Positions 19,109 through 27,055 of a stretch of DNA of 64,000 nucleotides are shown here, piece by piece. The notes beneath the pieces were generated by a model, which saw only the letters and a program-made list of their open reading frames with translations, was not told the origin of the DNA and made no database searches. The first letter of the stretch is position 1. Each line of letters opens with the position of its first letter. The DNA is from Streptomyces werraensis (GTDB taxonomy: Bacteria; Actinomycetota; Actinomycetes; Streptomycetales; Streptomycetaceae). The stretch lies in assembly GCA_014656175.1 (NCBI GenBank), contig BNBX01000006.1:1-64000 (forward strand), written 5' to 3'. Made by a program: the position numbers and the translations under genes.

Positions 19109-19729
19109 TCACTCGAAGCGCGAGACGTCGCCCGCGCCCACCCGTACGATCTCCGGCTCGCCGCCGGAGAAGTCGATCACCGTGGTCGGCTCGGTGCCGC
19201 AGTCGCCGGAGTCCAGCACCGCGTCCACCTCGTGGTCGAGCCGGTCCTTGATCTCCCAGCCCTGGGTCATCGGCTCGTCCTCCCCGGGCAGCAGCAGGGT
19301 GCTGGACAGCAGCGGCTCGCCGAGCTCCTCCAGCAGGGCCTGGGTGACCACGTGGTCGGGGATGCGCACGCCGACGGTCTTCTTCTTGGGATGCTGCAGC
19401 ATGCGCGGCACCTCCTTGGTCGCGGGCAGGATGAACGTGTAGCGGCCCGGGGTGGACGCCTTCACCGCGCGGAAGACGTCGTTGTCGATCCGTACGAACT
19501 GGCCGAGCTGCGCGAAGTCGCGGCACACCAGGGTGAAGTGGTGCCGGTCGTCCAGCTTGCGGATGGTGCGGATCCGGTCGATGCCGGTGCGGCTGCCCAG
19601 ACGGCAGCCGAGCGCGTAGCAGGAGTCCGTGGGGTACGCGATCAGCGCGTCGTCGCGGATGGCGGCGGCGATCTGGCCGATGGTGCGCGGCTGGGGGTTG
19701 TCGGGGTGCACGTCGAAGTACTTGGCCAT
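19109..19729 (-). CDS. yciO: YciO-type Sua5/YrdC-fold protein
   Basis: A 206-aa protein matching the YciO branch of the Sua5/YrdC family closely in length and sequence (YFDVHPDNPQPRTIGQ, YPTDSCYALGC, RHHFTLVCRDFAQL, TPGRYTFILPATKEVPR, PTTVIDFSGG). Sua5/YrdC makes threonylcarbamoyl-AMP for tRNA t6A37. YciO shares the fold and nucleotide pocket, but its role in t6A is weaker or distinct. It is cytosolic. It follows a divergent promoter region shared with the PucR-like regulator. Confidence 0.88.
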   Translation of the reverse strand: MAKYFDVHPDNPQPRTIGQIAAAIRDDALIAYPTDSCYALGCRLGSRTGIDRIRTIRKLDDRHHFTLVCRDFAQLGQFVRIDNDVFRAVKASTPGRYTFILPATKEVPRMLQHPKKKTVGVRIPDHVVTQALLEELGEPLLSSTLLLPGEDEPMTQGWEIKDRLDHEVDAVLDSGDCGTEPTTVIDFSGGEPEIVRVGAGDVSRFE

Positions 19730-19888
19730 TCACCGAGCTTATGCCGCCCGCGCCCCGCGCCGCGGCACACCGGTCCCGCGTCACCCGCAGGGGAGGGGCG
19801 GGCCCGTCGCGCCGGGGTGAGCGGCGCCGGACCGTGGGGTAACGTCCCCCGTCCGGGCCACAGGGCGAGAGACGAGGGGAAGGCCGGG

Positions 19889-21379
19889 GTGACGGGCGGA
19901 AAGGACACGGCGCACGGGGCGGCGACGGAGGCGGCGGGGCGCTCGGGCTGGGCGCGTGAACTGCTGGAGCATCTGCGGCCGGGCGGGCGTGACGTCCGCC
20001 GGGTCGTGGACTGGCTGGCCGGCGCGGTGGACGCGGAGGTCGCCCTCCGTGACGGCGCGGGCGACCTGCTCGCCGGTACGCCGCTGCCGCTGGACGAGGC
20101 GCTCGCCGCGGACGTCGCCTCCGGACGGATCGCGTCCGCCGCGTGGGACGGGGACGGACGCCATCTGCGACTGGTGCGCTTCGGGCACCCCACGGGCGCC
20201 TGCGTGCTGGCCGTCTCCCGCCGGACGCCCTTCGACCGGCACGCCTCGGACGTCGTCACGCACACCGCTCAGGTGATCGAACTGCTCCTCACCGCCCACG
20301 AGACGCAGGCGGCCGGTGTCCGGCTCCGACGGGCCACCGCGGACCTGCGGCTGGCGATCCTCCAGCTGCTGATGGTCGAGGACACCGTCTCCGCGCGCCG
20401 GGTCGCCGCCGGACTCTGGCCGGGACTGCTCGACGCCGAGACCGCCTGCGTCTACGTCCTGGAGTCCGACCCCTCCCTGCGCGACCGGCTGGCCGCCGAG
20501 TGCATCGAACGCACCCGGGAGGAGGCGCTGGTGGTGCGCTGCCCGGCCGTCGACGGCCATGTGATCGTCCTCAGCCCGCGCGAGGCCACCGCCGCCGACC
20601 TGCGCTCCCTGGTGGAGCGTCACCCCGACACCTTCGTCGGCGGCAGCGTCTGGCAGAGCCTGGCGCGCACCGCCACCGCCTACGGGCAGGCCGTCAGCGC
20701 GCTGGCCGTGGCACGGTTCCGGCCGGACAAGGCGGCGGTGTACGCCGAGCGCACCCACCCCGAGCGGCTGATGGACCCGGCGGCGCTGCGCACCTGGGCG
20801 GCGCGGGTGCTGCGCCCGCTCGACACGCTGTCCCATCACACCCGCGCCGAACTGCTCGCCACCACCCGGCTCGGCCTGGAGTTCACCGCCGTCGCCACCG
20901 CCAAGATCCTCGGCGTCAGCCGCAACACCGTGCGCGCCCGCATGGACCGCGTGGAGTCCATGCTCGGCGTCGACTTCGACGACGTGACCGTGCGGGCCGT
21001 CGTGCATCTGGCGCTGCACACCCAGATCAACCTGCTGGACGGTCAGGGGCCCGCCGGCTCCGCCGCGAGCGCGCGATGCCTGACCGAGCTGCTGTCGGGA
21101 CCGGCCGTCGCCTCCTGGGCGCAGCAGCTGCTGGGCCGCCTCGACGCCGGCCCGCGCAACGTGCGCCGCACCCTGCGCACCTGGATCGCCGAGGGGGCCA
21201 ACGCGGAGCGGGCGGCGCAGGCCCTCGGCATGCACGCCCAGACCGTGCGCGAGCACGTCCGCAGCGCCGAACCGGTCCTGGAACGGCAACTCCTGGCCGC
21301 CGGGACCGATCTCTACGAGGTCGCCCTGGCCCATCTGGCGGTCGGCGACCTGGAGCAGCCGCTCTTCGCGGGGGAGTGA
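19889..21379 (+). CDS. PucR-like regulator with two C-terminal HTH units
   Basis: A 496-aa cytosolic regulator from GTG 19889, preceded by GAGGGGAAGG. Residues about 25-140 look like a small sensory domain. A central region (about 150-310) is GGDEF-related or PucR-middle in style (VLSPREATAADLRSLVERHP). The first HTH (TAVATAKILGVSRNTVRARMDRV, about 333-360) is the PucR HTH_30 type. A second comparable unit follows (NAERAAQALGMHAQTVREHV, about 437-460). Tandem HTHs of this kind suit binding of long palindromes, and a perfect 22-bp palindrome lies 14 bp past the stop. The ligand is unknown. Confidence 0.75.
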   Translation: MTGGKDTAHGAATEAAGRSGWARELLEHLRPGGRDVRRVVDWLAGAVDAEVALRDGAGDLLAGTPLPLDEALAADVASGRIASAAWDGDGRHLRLVRFGHPTGACVLAVSRRTPFDRHASDVVTHTAQVIELLLTAHETQAAGVRLRRATADLRLAILQLLMVEDTVSARRVAAGLWPGLLDAETACVYVLESDPSLRDRLAAECIERTREEALVVRCPAVDGHVIVLSPREATAADLRSLVERHPDTFVGGSVWQSLARTATAYGQAVSALAVARFRPDKAAVYAERTHPERLMDPAALRTWAARVLRPLDTLSHHTRAELLATTRLGLEFTAVATAKILGVSRNTVRARMDRVESMLGVDFDDVTVRAVVHLALHTQINLLDGQGPAGSAASARCLTELLSGPAVASWAQQLLGRLDAGPRNVRRTLRTWIAEGANAERAAQALGMHAQTVREHVRSAEPVLERQLLAAGTDLYEVALAHLAVGDLEQPLFAGE

Positions 21380-21393
21380 ACCGGGCGATTCGG

Positions 21394-21415
21394 ACTCACC
21401 TGTGCACAGGTGAGT
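21394..21415. promoter_or_regulatory. Perfect 22-bp palindrome (operator candidate)
   Basis: The half-site ACTCACCTGTG is followed immediately by its exact reverse complement, with no loop. A loopless palindrome suits a dimeric DNA-binding protein better than a terminator. It lies between the double-HTH regulator and the 78-aa gene, about 120 bp before the latter's putative -35. Confidence 0.6.
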
Positions 21416-21533
21416 GCCGTGGACCCGTGCATCGGGCACCGGCGCGGTACACAGACAAGCCTCGTCCTGCATAGTTTCGAGCCACGGCGGGGGCACGACC
21501 GGAACGGGGGACCGGTCGCGCTCCCGCCTTTCG

Positions 21534-21558
21534 GTGTGCCCGCCCCCTGGCCGGGTAC
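21534..21558 (+). promoter_or_regulatory. Putative SigB-type promoter GTGT-15-GGGTAC
   Basis: GTGT at 21534-21537 and GGGTAC at 21553-21558 fit the reported Streptomyces SigB consensus GNNT-N14-16-GGGTAY. The leader to ATG 21639 would be about 70 nt. GGGTACCC is also a common GC-rich palindrome, so a chance match is possible. Confidence 0.4.
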
Positions 21559-21638
21559 CCGGCCGCCGCTGTGAGCCCGTCCCCCGGCCCGGCGGTCCGG
21601 GGGCGGGCGAGGGACGAGCACCACGAGGGGAGACCCGG

Positions 21639-21875
21639 ATGACCAGCGACACGGAGACCGGCGGCGTCACTGGCACGAAGGACAAGGACTACAACCTCGT
21701 CTGGTACGTCGAGGCGTGCCTGAGCAACGCCCTGCGTCTGGAGAACTACATCCAGGACGCCGAGCGGGCCGACGACAGCGAGGTCGCCGATCTGTTCCGC
21801 AAGGCCCAGGCGGACAGCCGCAAGGGCGCCGAACTGGGCAAGAAGCTGCTGGCGGCCCGCCTGAACGGCGGCTGA
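21639..21875 (+). CDS. Small acidic helical protein of unknown function
   Basis: A 78-aa protein, MTSDTETGGVTGTKDKDYN then LVWYVEACLSNALRLENYIQ. The body is two predicted amphipathic helices rich in acidic and basic residues (DAERADDSEVADLFRKAQAD, SRKGAELGKKLLAAR), like a ferritin-like or four-helix half-bundle. ATG 21639 follows GAGGGGAG. It has its own possible SigB-type promoter and precedes a catalase gene with a similar promoter motif, which suggests co-regulated stress functions. I do not recognise a family name. Confidence 0.7.
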   Translation: MTSDTETGGVTGTKDKDYNLVWYVEACLSNALRLENYIQDAERADDSEVADLFRKAQADSRKGAELGKKLLAARLNGG

Positions 21876-21891
21876 GCACAGCGCCTCACCA

Positions 21892-21930
21892 GGTCCGGTC
21901 ACCGTGCTCACGACCAGGTGACCGGGCCTC
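21892..21930. terminator. Hairpin after the 78-aa gene
   Basis: Arms of 13 bp (21892-21904 and 21918-21930, with one T-G wobble) enclose a 13-nt loop 17 bp past the stop codon. There is no U-tract, as is usual for Streptomyces terminators. Confidence 0.55.
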
Positions 21931-22120
21931 GCCGTGTCCCGCCCCTCCGTCCGTGCGGCACGCGCCGCCCCCGGGCGTGCCGTCACGCTCCGCAGCGCTC
22001 CGGTCGCCGCCCGTCCCGATCGGGGGCAGCATGGGCCTCGTACGCACGCCGCCGACGGGATGCGACCGCGGCCGGGCGCCCGCGCGCCCGGCCTTCGCCG
22101 TGAACGGGCCGCGAACGCGT

Positions 22121-22144
22121 GCATGACGCCGCGGCTCCGGGTAC
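22121..22144 (+). promoter_or_regulatory. Putative SigB-type promoter GCAT-14-GGGTAC for catalase
   Basis: GCAT at 22121-22124 and GGGTAC at 22139-22144 with a 14-bp spacer fit GNNT-N14-16-GGGTAY. Streptomyces CatB is known to be SigB-dependent, which makes the match plausible. The expected leader is about 88 nt. Confidence 0.4.
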
Positions 22145-22239
22145 CCGGGCCGCCCGCCAGGAACCGGCCGACGGCCCGGAGCAGTCACGCCCCGGCCCGT
22201 CACCGGCCAGAAGCAGCAGCGCAAGGAGCCCAGCGAATC

Positions 22240-23895
22240 ATGACGGACACCTCGAGTCAGGGCCCCGCTACCGGCGACGACCGCAAGGTACTCACCAACC
22301 GGCAGGGCCACCCGGTCTACGACAACCAGAACCAGCGCACCGTCGGCTCCCGCGGCCCGGCCACGCTGGAGAACTACCAGTTCCTGGAGAAGATCAGCCA
22401 CTTCGACCGGGAGCGCATCCCCGAGCGCGTCGTGCACGCCCGCGGCGTCACCGCGTACGGCTACTTCGAGGCGTACGGCAAGTGGGGGGACGAGCCGATC
22501 TCCCGCTACACGCGCGCCAAGCTGTTCCAGGAGGCGGGAAAGCGCACCGACCTCGCCGTCCGCTTCTCCACCGTCATCGGCGGCCGCGACTCCTCCGAGG
22601 CCGCCCGCGACCCGCGCGGCTTCGCCGTGAAGTTCTACACCGAGGACGGCAACTGGGACCTCGTCGGCAACAACCTCGGCGTCTTCTTCATCCGCGACGC
22701 CATCAAGTTCCCCGACGTCATCCACGCCCTCAAACCCGACCCGGTCACCTTCGAGCAGCAGCCGCGCCGCATCTTCGACTTCATGTCGCAGACGCCGGAG
22801 AGCATGCACATGCTGGTCAACCTGTTCAGCCCGCGCGGCATCCCGGCTGACTACCGGCACATGCAGGGCTTCGGCGTGAACACCTACAAGTGGGTCGACT
22901 CCGAGGGCAACACCAAGCTGGTCAAGTACCACTGGATGCCCAAGCAGGGTGTGCGCTCCATGACCGAGGAGGACGCGGCCAACGTCCAGGCGCAGGGACT
23001 CGGCCACGCCACCAAGGACCTCTACGAGGCCGTCGAGCGCGGTGATCACCCCGAGTGGGAGCTGCTCGTCCAGATGATGGACGACCACGAGCACCCGGAG
23101 CTGGACTTCGACCCCCTGGACGACACCAAGACCTGGCCCGAGCAGGACTTCCCGCCGAAGCCCGTGGGCAAGATGGTGCTCAACCGGATGCCGGCCAACT
23201 TCTTCGGGGAGAACGAGCAGATCTCCTTCGGCACCGGCGTCCTCGTCGACGGCCTGGACTTCTCCGACGACAAGATGCTCGTCGGCCGGACCTTCTCCTA
23301 CAGCGACACCCAGCGCTACCGGGTCGGCCCCAACTACCTCCAGCTGCCGGTCAACCAGCCCAAGCACGCCCAGGTGCGCACCAACCAGCGCGACGGCCAG
23401 ATGGCGTATCACGTGGACGGCGGGGACAACTCCCACGTCAACTACGAGCCGTCCATCACGGGCGGACTGCGGGAGGCGCACTACCCGACGCACGACGAGC
23501 AGGGCCCGGAGATCCGCGGCCGGCTCACCCGCAAGCGGATCGAGCGCACCAACGACTACCTCCAGGCCGGCCAGCGCTACATGCTGCTGGAGGACTGGGA
23601 GCGCGACGACCTGGTGAAGAACTTCACCGACCTGCTCTCCCAGTGCGACCGGCCGGTGCAGGAGCGCATGGTGTGGCACTTCCTGCTCGTCGAGAACGAC
23701 CTCGGCCGCCGGGTCGGCGAGGGCCTCGGCATCATGCCGGAGGACGTCGCCCACCTGGAGCCGCTGGAGGGCCAGACCCTCACCGAGGAGGACCGCAAGC
23801 GGCTCGCCAACCTCGGCGACAACCCCCCGCGCGACGTGACGGGGCTGACCATGACCCACTGCGTGCCCGACGAGCGGCACGTGGTGACCCGCTGA
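22240..23895 (+). CDS. katA: Monofunctional haem catalase
   Basis: A 551-aa catalase converting H2O2 to water and oxygen. The distal histidine is H66 (PERVVHARG), the distal asparagine N138 (TEDGNWDLVGNN) and the proximal haem ligand Y354 (RTFSYSDTQRYR). FGVNTYKWVDSEG and the NADPH/wrap regions are intact. The C-terminal stretch after about 500 (EGLGIMPEDVAHLEPLEG) is the short tail of a small-subunit clade rather than a flavodoxin-like domain. ATG 22240 has AAGGAG about 11 bases upstream. Its stop is 4 bp from the convergent fructosamine-kinase remnant. Confidence 0.96.
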   Translation: MTDTSSQGPATGDDRKVLTNRQGHPVYDNQNQRTVGSRGPATLENYQFLEKISHFDRERIPERVVHARGVTAYGYFEAYGKWGDEPISRYTRAKLFQEAGKRTDLAVRFSTVIGGRDSSEAARDPRGFAVKFYTEDGNWDLVGNNLGVFFIRDAIKFPDVIHALKPDPVTFEQQPRRIFDFMSQTPESMHMLVNLFSPRGIPADYRHMQGFGVNTYKWVDSEGNTKLVKYHWMPKQGVRSMTEEDAANVQAQGLGHATKDLYEAVERGDHPEWELLVQMMDDHEHPELDFDPLDDTKTWPEQDFPPKPVGKMVLNRMPANFFGENEQISFGTGVLVDGLDFSDDKMLVGRTFSYSDTQRYRVGPNYLQLPVNQPKHAQVRTNQRDGQMAYHVDGGDNSHVNYEPSITGGLREAHYPTHDEQGPEIRGRLTRKRIERTNDYLQAGQRYMLLEDWERDDLVKNFTDLLSQCDRPVQERMVWHFLLVENDLGRRVGEGLGIMPEDVAHLEPLEGQTLTEEDRKRLANLGDNPPRDVTGLTMTHCVPDERHVVTR

Positions 23896-23899
23896 CGGG

Positions 23900-24181
23900 T
23901 CAGAGGGCCAGCGCGGACCGGGCCACGCCGAGCACCTGCCCGGCGTAGCCCCGGCCGAACAGCACGGCGTGCACCAGCAGAGGGAACAGCTGGTGCACGC
24001 CGACGCGTTCCCGCCAGCCCCCGGCGAGCGGCGCCTTCACCACCACCGTGCGGCCGTCGTCCAGGGCGGCCTCGGCAAGCGCACCGGACAGCGGCCTCAC
24101 CCGGGTCACCGCCCGCCCGGTCAGCCGCGTCGCCACCGCGGCGGGGCTCCCGTCGCCGGACGCGGGGGACGGCAGGGTCAT
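23900..24181 (-). pseudogene. Internally deleted fructosamine kinase-like gene (93 aa, still in frame)
   Basis: The N-terminal half (AVATRLTGRAVTRVRPLSGA, DDGRTVVVKAP) reads like the start of a fructosamine/ketosamine-3-kinase up to the ATP-lysine strand. It then jumps directly to the family C-terminus (GWRERVGVHQLFPLLVHAVL, FGRGYAGQVLGVARSAL). About 190 residues are missing, including the catalytic loop HGDLW and the metal-binding DP motif, compared with the normal ~290. The frame, ATG 24181 and a good GAGGAGG site survive, so a 93-aa product could still be made, but not an active kinase. Confidence 0.7.
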
Positions 24182-24331
24182 CGGCGGCCTCCTCGGCTTC
24201 ACGGTGTGCTCCGGCTCTCGCGGTCCGCCCAGCGTACGAGCCCGGCGCGGGCGCGGCGGACGCTCACGCGGGACGGTGAAAAACCCGCTTCCGCCGGTGC
24301 GGGCCCGCCACGCCGTGGGAGCACTGTGAAC

Positions 24332-24655
24332 ATGACCAGTTCATCGTTCCAGCGCACCCTCACCCTGCCCGCCACCCTCTGCGAACAGGCCGTCCCGTAC
24401 CTGGAACAGGCCGCCCGGCGGACGGTCGACGGAGCGGGGGTCCCGCTGAAGGCGTTCCGCGCGGCCGCCGACGGCGACTGCACCCTCCCGGTCTCCGTGG
24501 TCGAACAGGCGGCGGGCTGCCTGCTGGTCCTGGCCACCGAGACCGCGCAGAGCGTACGGCCCTCGGTGCTGCGCGCCACCATCGGCGTCGCCCTGTGCCT
24601 GCGCGACGCCGTCGAGGCGGTCCGCCGGCCCGCACTCACCACCCGCTTCTGGTGA
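24332..24655 (+). CDS. Hypothetical helical protein, 107 aa
   Basis: Begins MTSSSFQRTLTLPATLCEQ and is predicted largely alpha-helical and moderately hydrophobic (SVVEQAAGCLLVLATETAQS, LRATIGVALCLRDAVEAV). It has two cysteines but no recognisable metal or catalytic motif. ATG 24332 has GGGAG 10 bases upstream; a GTG two codons earlier is possible. It is followed 85 bp later by a DoxX-type gene. I do not recognise the family. Confidence 0.55.
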   Translation: MTSSSFQRTLTLPATLCEQAVPYLEQAARRTVDGAGVPLKAFRAAADGDCTLPVSVVEQAAGCLLVLATETAQSVRPSVLRATIGVALCLRDAVEAVRRPALTTRFW

Positions 24656-24740
24656 CGGCCCCGCCGCCCGCCCCCGCCGCATGCTCCCCGTCCGGCGGGG
24701 AACCCGGCGCACCGCACCCTCCACACTCCAGGAGAAGGAC

Positions 24741-25274
24741 ATGAGCCTGTTGCGCGTCCTCGGCCGGCCGATGCTGGCGTCGATCTTCATCGCGGGCGGA
24801 CTGGACACCCTCCGCCACCCCCACCGCGTCGCCGGGCTGGCCGAGCCCGTGGTGCGGCCGGTCACCGACCGCTTTCGCGCACTGCCGGACCGCACCGAGG
24901 ACTCCGTGCGGCTGAACGGCGCCGTCCAGGTCGCCGCCGGCCTGCTGCTGGCCACCGGACGGATGTCCCGCCCGGCCGCCCTCGCGATCGCCGCCACCCT
25001 CGTGCCCACCACCCTCGCCGCGCACCGTTTCTGGGAGGAGGAGGACTCCGGGGACAAGTCCCAGCACCGGATCCACTTCCTCAAGAACCTCGGCCTGCTG
25101 GGTGGGCTGCTGATCGCGGCGGACGACACCGGGGCCCGGCCCTCGGTGCTGTGGCGCAGCCGACACGCCGCGCACGACCTGCGCCGCGAGGCGCACATCG
25201 CCCGGCGCGCCTTCAAGGCCGGCACAGGACCCGCCGCGGCGGCGGGACGCGCCCGCGCCAAGCTGTCCCGCTGA
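24741..25274 (+). CDS. DoxX-family membrane protein
   Basis: A 177-aa protein with four membrane segments. LLRVLGRPMLASIFIAGGLDTL is the characteristic first helix with its GG motif. NGAVQVAAGLLLATG and LAIAATLVPTTLAAHRFWEE follow, then FLKNLGLLGGLLIAA. The KNLGLLGG and HRFWE patterns are diagnostic of DoxX. Members associate with quinone or thiol redox and superoxide stress. ATG 24741 follows AGGAGAAGG. The basic C-terminal tail (about 45 residues) is cytoplasmic. Confidence 0.88.
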   Translation: MSLLRVLGRPMLASIFIAGGLDTLRHPHRVAGLAEPVVRPVTDRFRALPDRTEDSVRLNGAVQVAAGLLLATGRMSRPAALAIAATLVPTTLAAHRFWEEEDSGDKSQHRIHFLKNLGLLGGLLIAADDTGARPSVLWRSRHAAHDLRREAHIARRAFKAGTGPAAAAGRARAKLSR

Positions 25275-25407
25275 CCGGCGGCGGAGGCGGGGGCTTCCCA
25301 CGTTCCCGTTCCGCAAACCTCCCTGTGAGCAACCGCACTCGCGCGGCCAAGTGCCGTGCGGGTGCGGGTGTTTGACCCCCGTGTCCGTCCACGGCGCTTG
25401 TGCGGTG

Positions 25408-25429
25408 GAAGGGACTCGGGGGTCCCTTC
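25408..25429. terminator. Hairpin GAAGGGAC/GTCCCTTC in the gap before the MFS gene
   Basis: Perfect 8-bp arms around a 6-nt spacer, 134 bp after the DoxX gene and 119 bp before the MFS gene. It could be a terminator or an operator; position does not decide. Confidence 0.35.
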
Positions 25430-25547
25430 TGCCACGATGGTGCGCGCCCGATCCGGCGACGGGAACCGCCGCGCAGCGCAGCCTGGCATCCTCCTTCCCG
25501 CGCCCACTCAGCCGAGCCCCCAAGGGCTCCTCCCCGAGTAGCGCACC

Positions 25548-26858
25548 GTGTCTTCCACACCCTCCCACGCCCCGGCCGGGTCCCGGTCGCCCTGGCGCTC
25601 CCTCCGGCACCGCAGCATGCGCTGGTGGTCCGTCGCCAACTTCGTGTCCAACGCCGGTACGTGGATGCAGCTGACCGTGCAGAACCTGCTGGTCCTCCAG
25701 ATCACCGGGTCCGCCGCGGCCACCGGCCTGTCCATGTCCGTCCAGGCGGCCCCTGCCCTGCTGATGAGCGTCCTCGGGGGCGCGGCCGTCGACCGCTGGC
25801 CGCGCAAGCTGACCGCCGCCGTCAGCCAGGCCCTGCTCGCCGTCATCGCCTTCACCACGGCCGGCCTGGTGGCGCTGGACCGGCTCGACATGACCACTCT
25901 GATGGTGCTGGCCGCCCTCACCGGCATGGTCGCCACGGTCGACAACCCGGCCTGCGCCCTGCTCGGCAACGACCTCGTCCCCGCCGAGGACGTGCCCTCC
26001 GCCATCGGCGTGGGCGCCCTCGTCTTCAACGCGGGACGGCTCGCGGGCGCGGCCCTGGCCGGCGTGACCGTCGGCCTCCTCGGCACGGCGGCGGCCTACT
26101 TCGCCAACGGCTTCTCCTTCCTGTTCGTGACGGCGGTCATCCCGTTCCTGCGCCCGGCGGCGGGAGCGGTACGACAGGTCACCGGGCTCGCGGCCCGGCG
26201 GTCGAAGTCCGACATGAGCGTGCGTGAGGGGCTGGCCTTCTTCGCCCGCAGGCCGCGGCTGCTCGCGCTCGCGGGGGTGACCGGCATCAGCGCGGTCTTC
26301 GGCCGCAACTACGGCCTCACCCTCGCCGTCCTCGTCACCGGCCCGCTCGCGGGCGGCGCGGGCGCCTTCGGCACGGTCTCGACCGTCCTCGCGGCCGGCG
26401 GGATCGTCGGCGCGGTGCTCGGCGCACGTCTGCGGCGTCCGTCCGTGCGGCTGGTCGGCGCGCTCGCCGCCGGCGGGGCGCTGCTGCAGATCGTCGCCGG
26501 TCTGTCGCCCTCGCTGGCGGTGCTGCTGGTGCTGGTCCTCCCGATGGCCGTGGTCGAGTCCGTCTCCGACACGGCGGGTACGGCGGTCCTGCAGACCGAT
26601 CCGCCCGCCCACCTGCGGGGGCGTGTGCTGGGGGTGTGGGGTTCGGTCGGCACGGTCTGGAGCCTGGGCGGGCCTCCGGCCCTCGGGCTCCTCATGGAGA
26701 CGGCGGGGCCGCGGGGTGCGCTGATCACGGGCGGCGTGATCATCGCCGCGTCCATCGCGTCGGGGCACGTCCTGCACCGCCGGCGCACGCTCGCGACCTC
26801 GGTCACGCTGTCCTCGAAGGACGCGGTGCCCCTGCCGGCCCTGCAAACGGCGGCGTGA
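25548..26858 (+). CDS. MFS exporter (EntS-like MFS_3 type)
   Basis: A 436-aa inner-membrane transporter with about 12 hydrophobic segments. SVANFVSNAGTWMQLTVQNLLVLQITGS and LGGAAVDRWPRKLTAA (the loop 2-3 motif A variant) match the MFS_3/EntS group, and DPPAHLRGRVLGVWGSVGTV is the matching motif in the second half. Members export siderophores and drugs; the substrate is unknown here. The GTG start at 25548 has no Shine-Dalgarno site, so the true start may differ slightly. A hairpin and a shared intergenic repeat separate it from the convergent hldE. Confidence 0.88.
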   Translation: MSSTPSHAPAGSRSPWRSLRHRSMRWWSVANFVSNAGTWMQLTVQNLLVLQITGSAAATGLSMSVQAAPALLMSVLGGAAVDRWPRKLTAAVSQALLAVIAFTTAGLVALDRLDMTTLMVLAALTGMVATVDNPACALLGNDLVPAEDVPSAIGVGALVFNAGRLAGAALAGVTVGLLGTAAAYFANGFSFLFVTAVIPFLRPAAGAVRQVTGLAARRSKSDMSVREGLAFFARRPRLLALAGVTGISAVFGRNYGLTLAVLVTGPLAGGAGAFGTVSTVLAAGGIVGAVLGARLRRPSVRLVGALAAGGALLQIVAGLSPSLAVLLVLVLPMAVVESVSDTAGTAVLQTDPPAHLRGRVLGVWGSVGTVWSLGGPPALGLLMETAGPRGALITGGVIIAASIASGHVLHRRRTLATSVTLSSKDAVPLPALQTAA

Positions 26859-26968
26859 CCCGCCCCTTCCGGCCCGCGGTGCCGATACACCCCCAAGGGG
26901 CGCGGGTCACTGCGCGGCCGGAAGTCCGACGAACGGAACGTCCGAGGAACGGGGCGCTGACACACCGT

Positions 26969-26989
26969 TCCGGGGGCTCCGCCCCCGGA
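26969..26989. terminator. Bidirectional hairpin between MFS gene and hldE
   Basis: TCCGGGGGC and GCCCCCGGA form a perfect 9-bp stem with a TCC loop between two convergent genes. This hairpin recurs in Streptomyces intergenic regions. Confidence 0.6.
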
Positions 26990-26998
26990 CCCCCGTCC

Positions 26999-27018
26999 GC
27001 GCAGTTCCCCGCGCCCCT
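26999..27018 (-). repeat. Dispersed Streptomyces intergenic repeat (single copy)
   Basis: The minus-strand 20-mer AGGGGCGCGGGGAACTGCGC is identical to the core of the repeat cluster at 45826 and 45968. Such elements are widespread between Streptomyces genes; function is unknown. Confidence 0.6.
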
Positions 27019-27055
27019 GGAGGGCGTGCCACCACCCCGCGCCCCGGAGGGTCGT

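Larger units (their letters stand above)
21876..22239. other. Catalase upstream region, about 360 bp
   Basis: The gap contains a hairpin just after the small gene and a SigB-type promoter candidate (both listed separately). The plus-strand frame upstream of the catalase stays open, but it has no supported start and reads as low-complexity Arg/Pro, so I do not call a gene there. Confidence 0.5.

Noticed and set aside
18251..19888. Open plus-strand frame upstream of the PucR-like regulator
   Set aside because: It is antisense to the dienelactone hydrolase and YciO genes and has shadow-type composition; the regulator has a clear GTG and ribosome site at 19889.
21934..22239. N-terminal extension of the catalase
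   Set aside because: It is low-complexity, without homology to catalases; ATG 22240 has AAGGAG upstream and gives the normal N-terminus.
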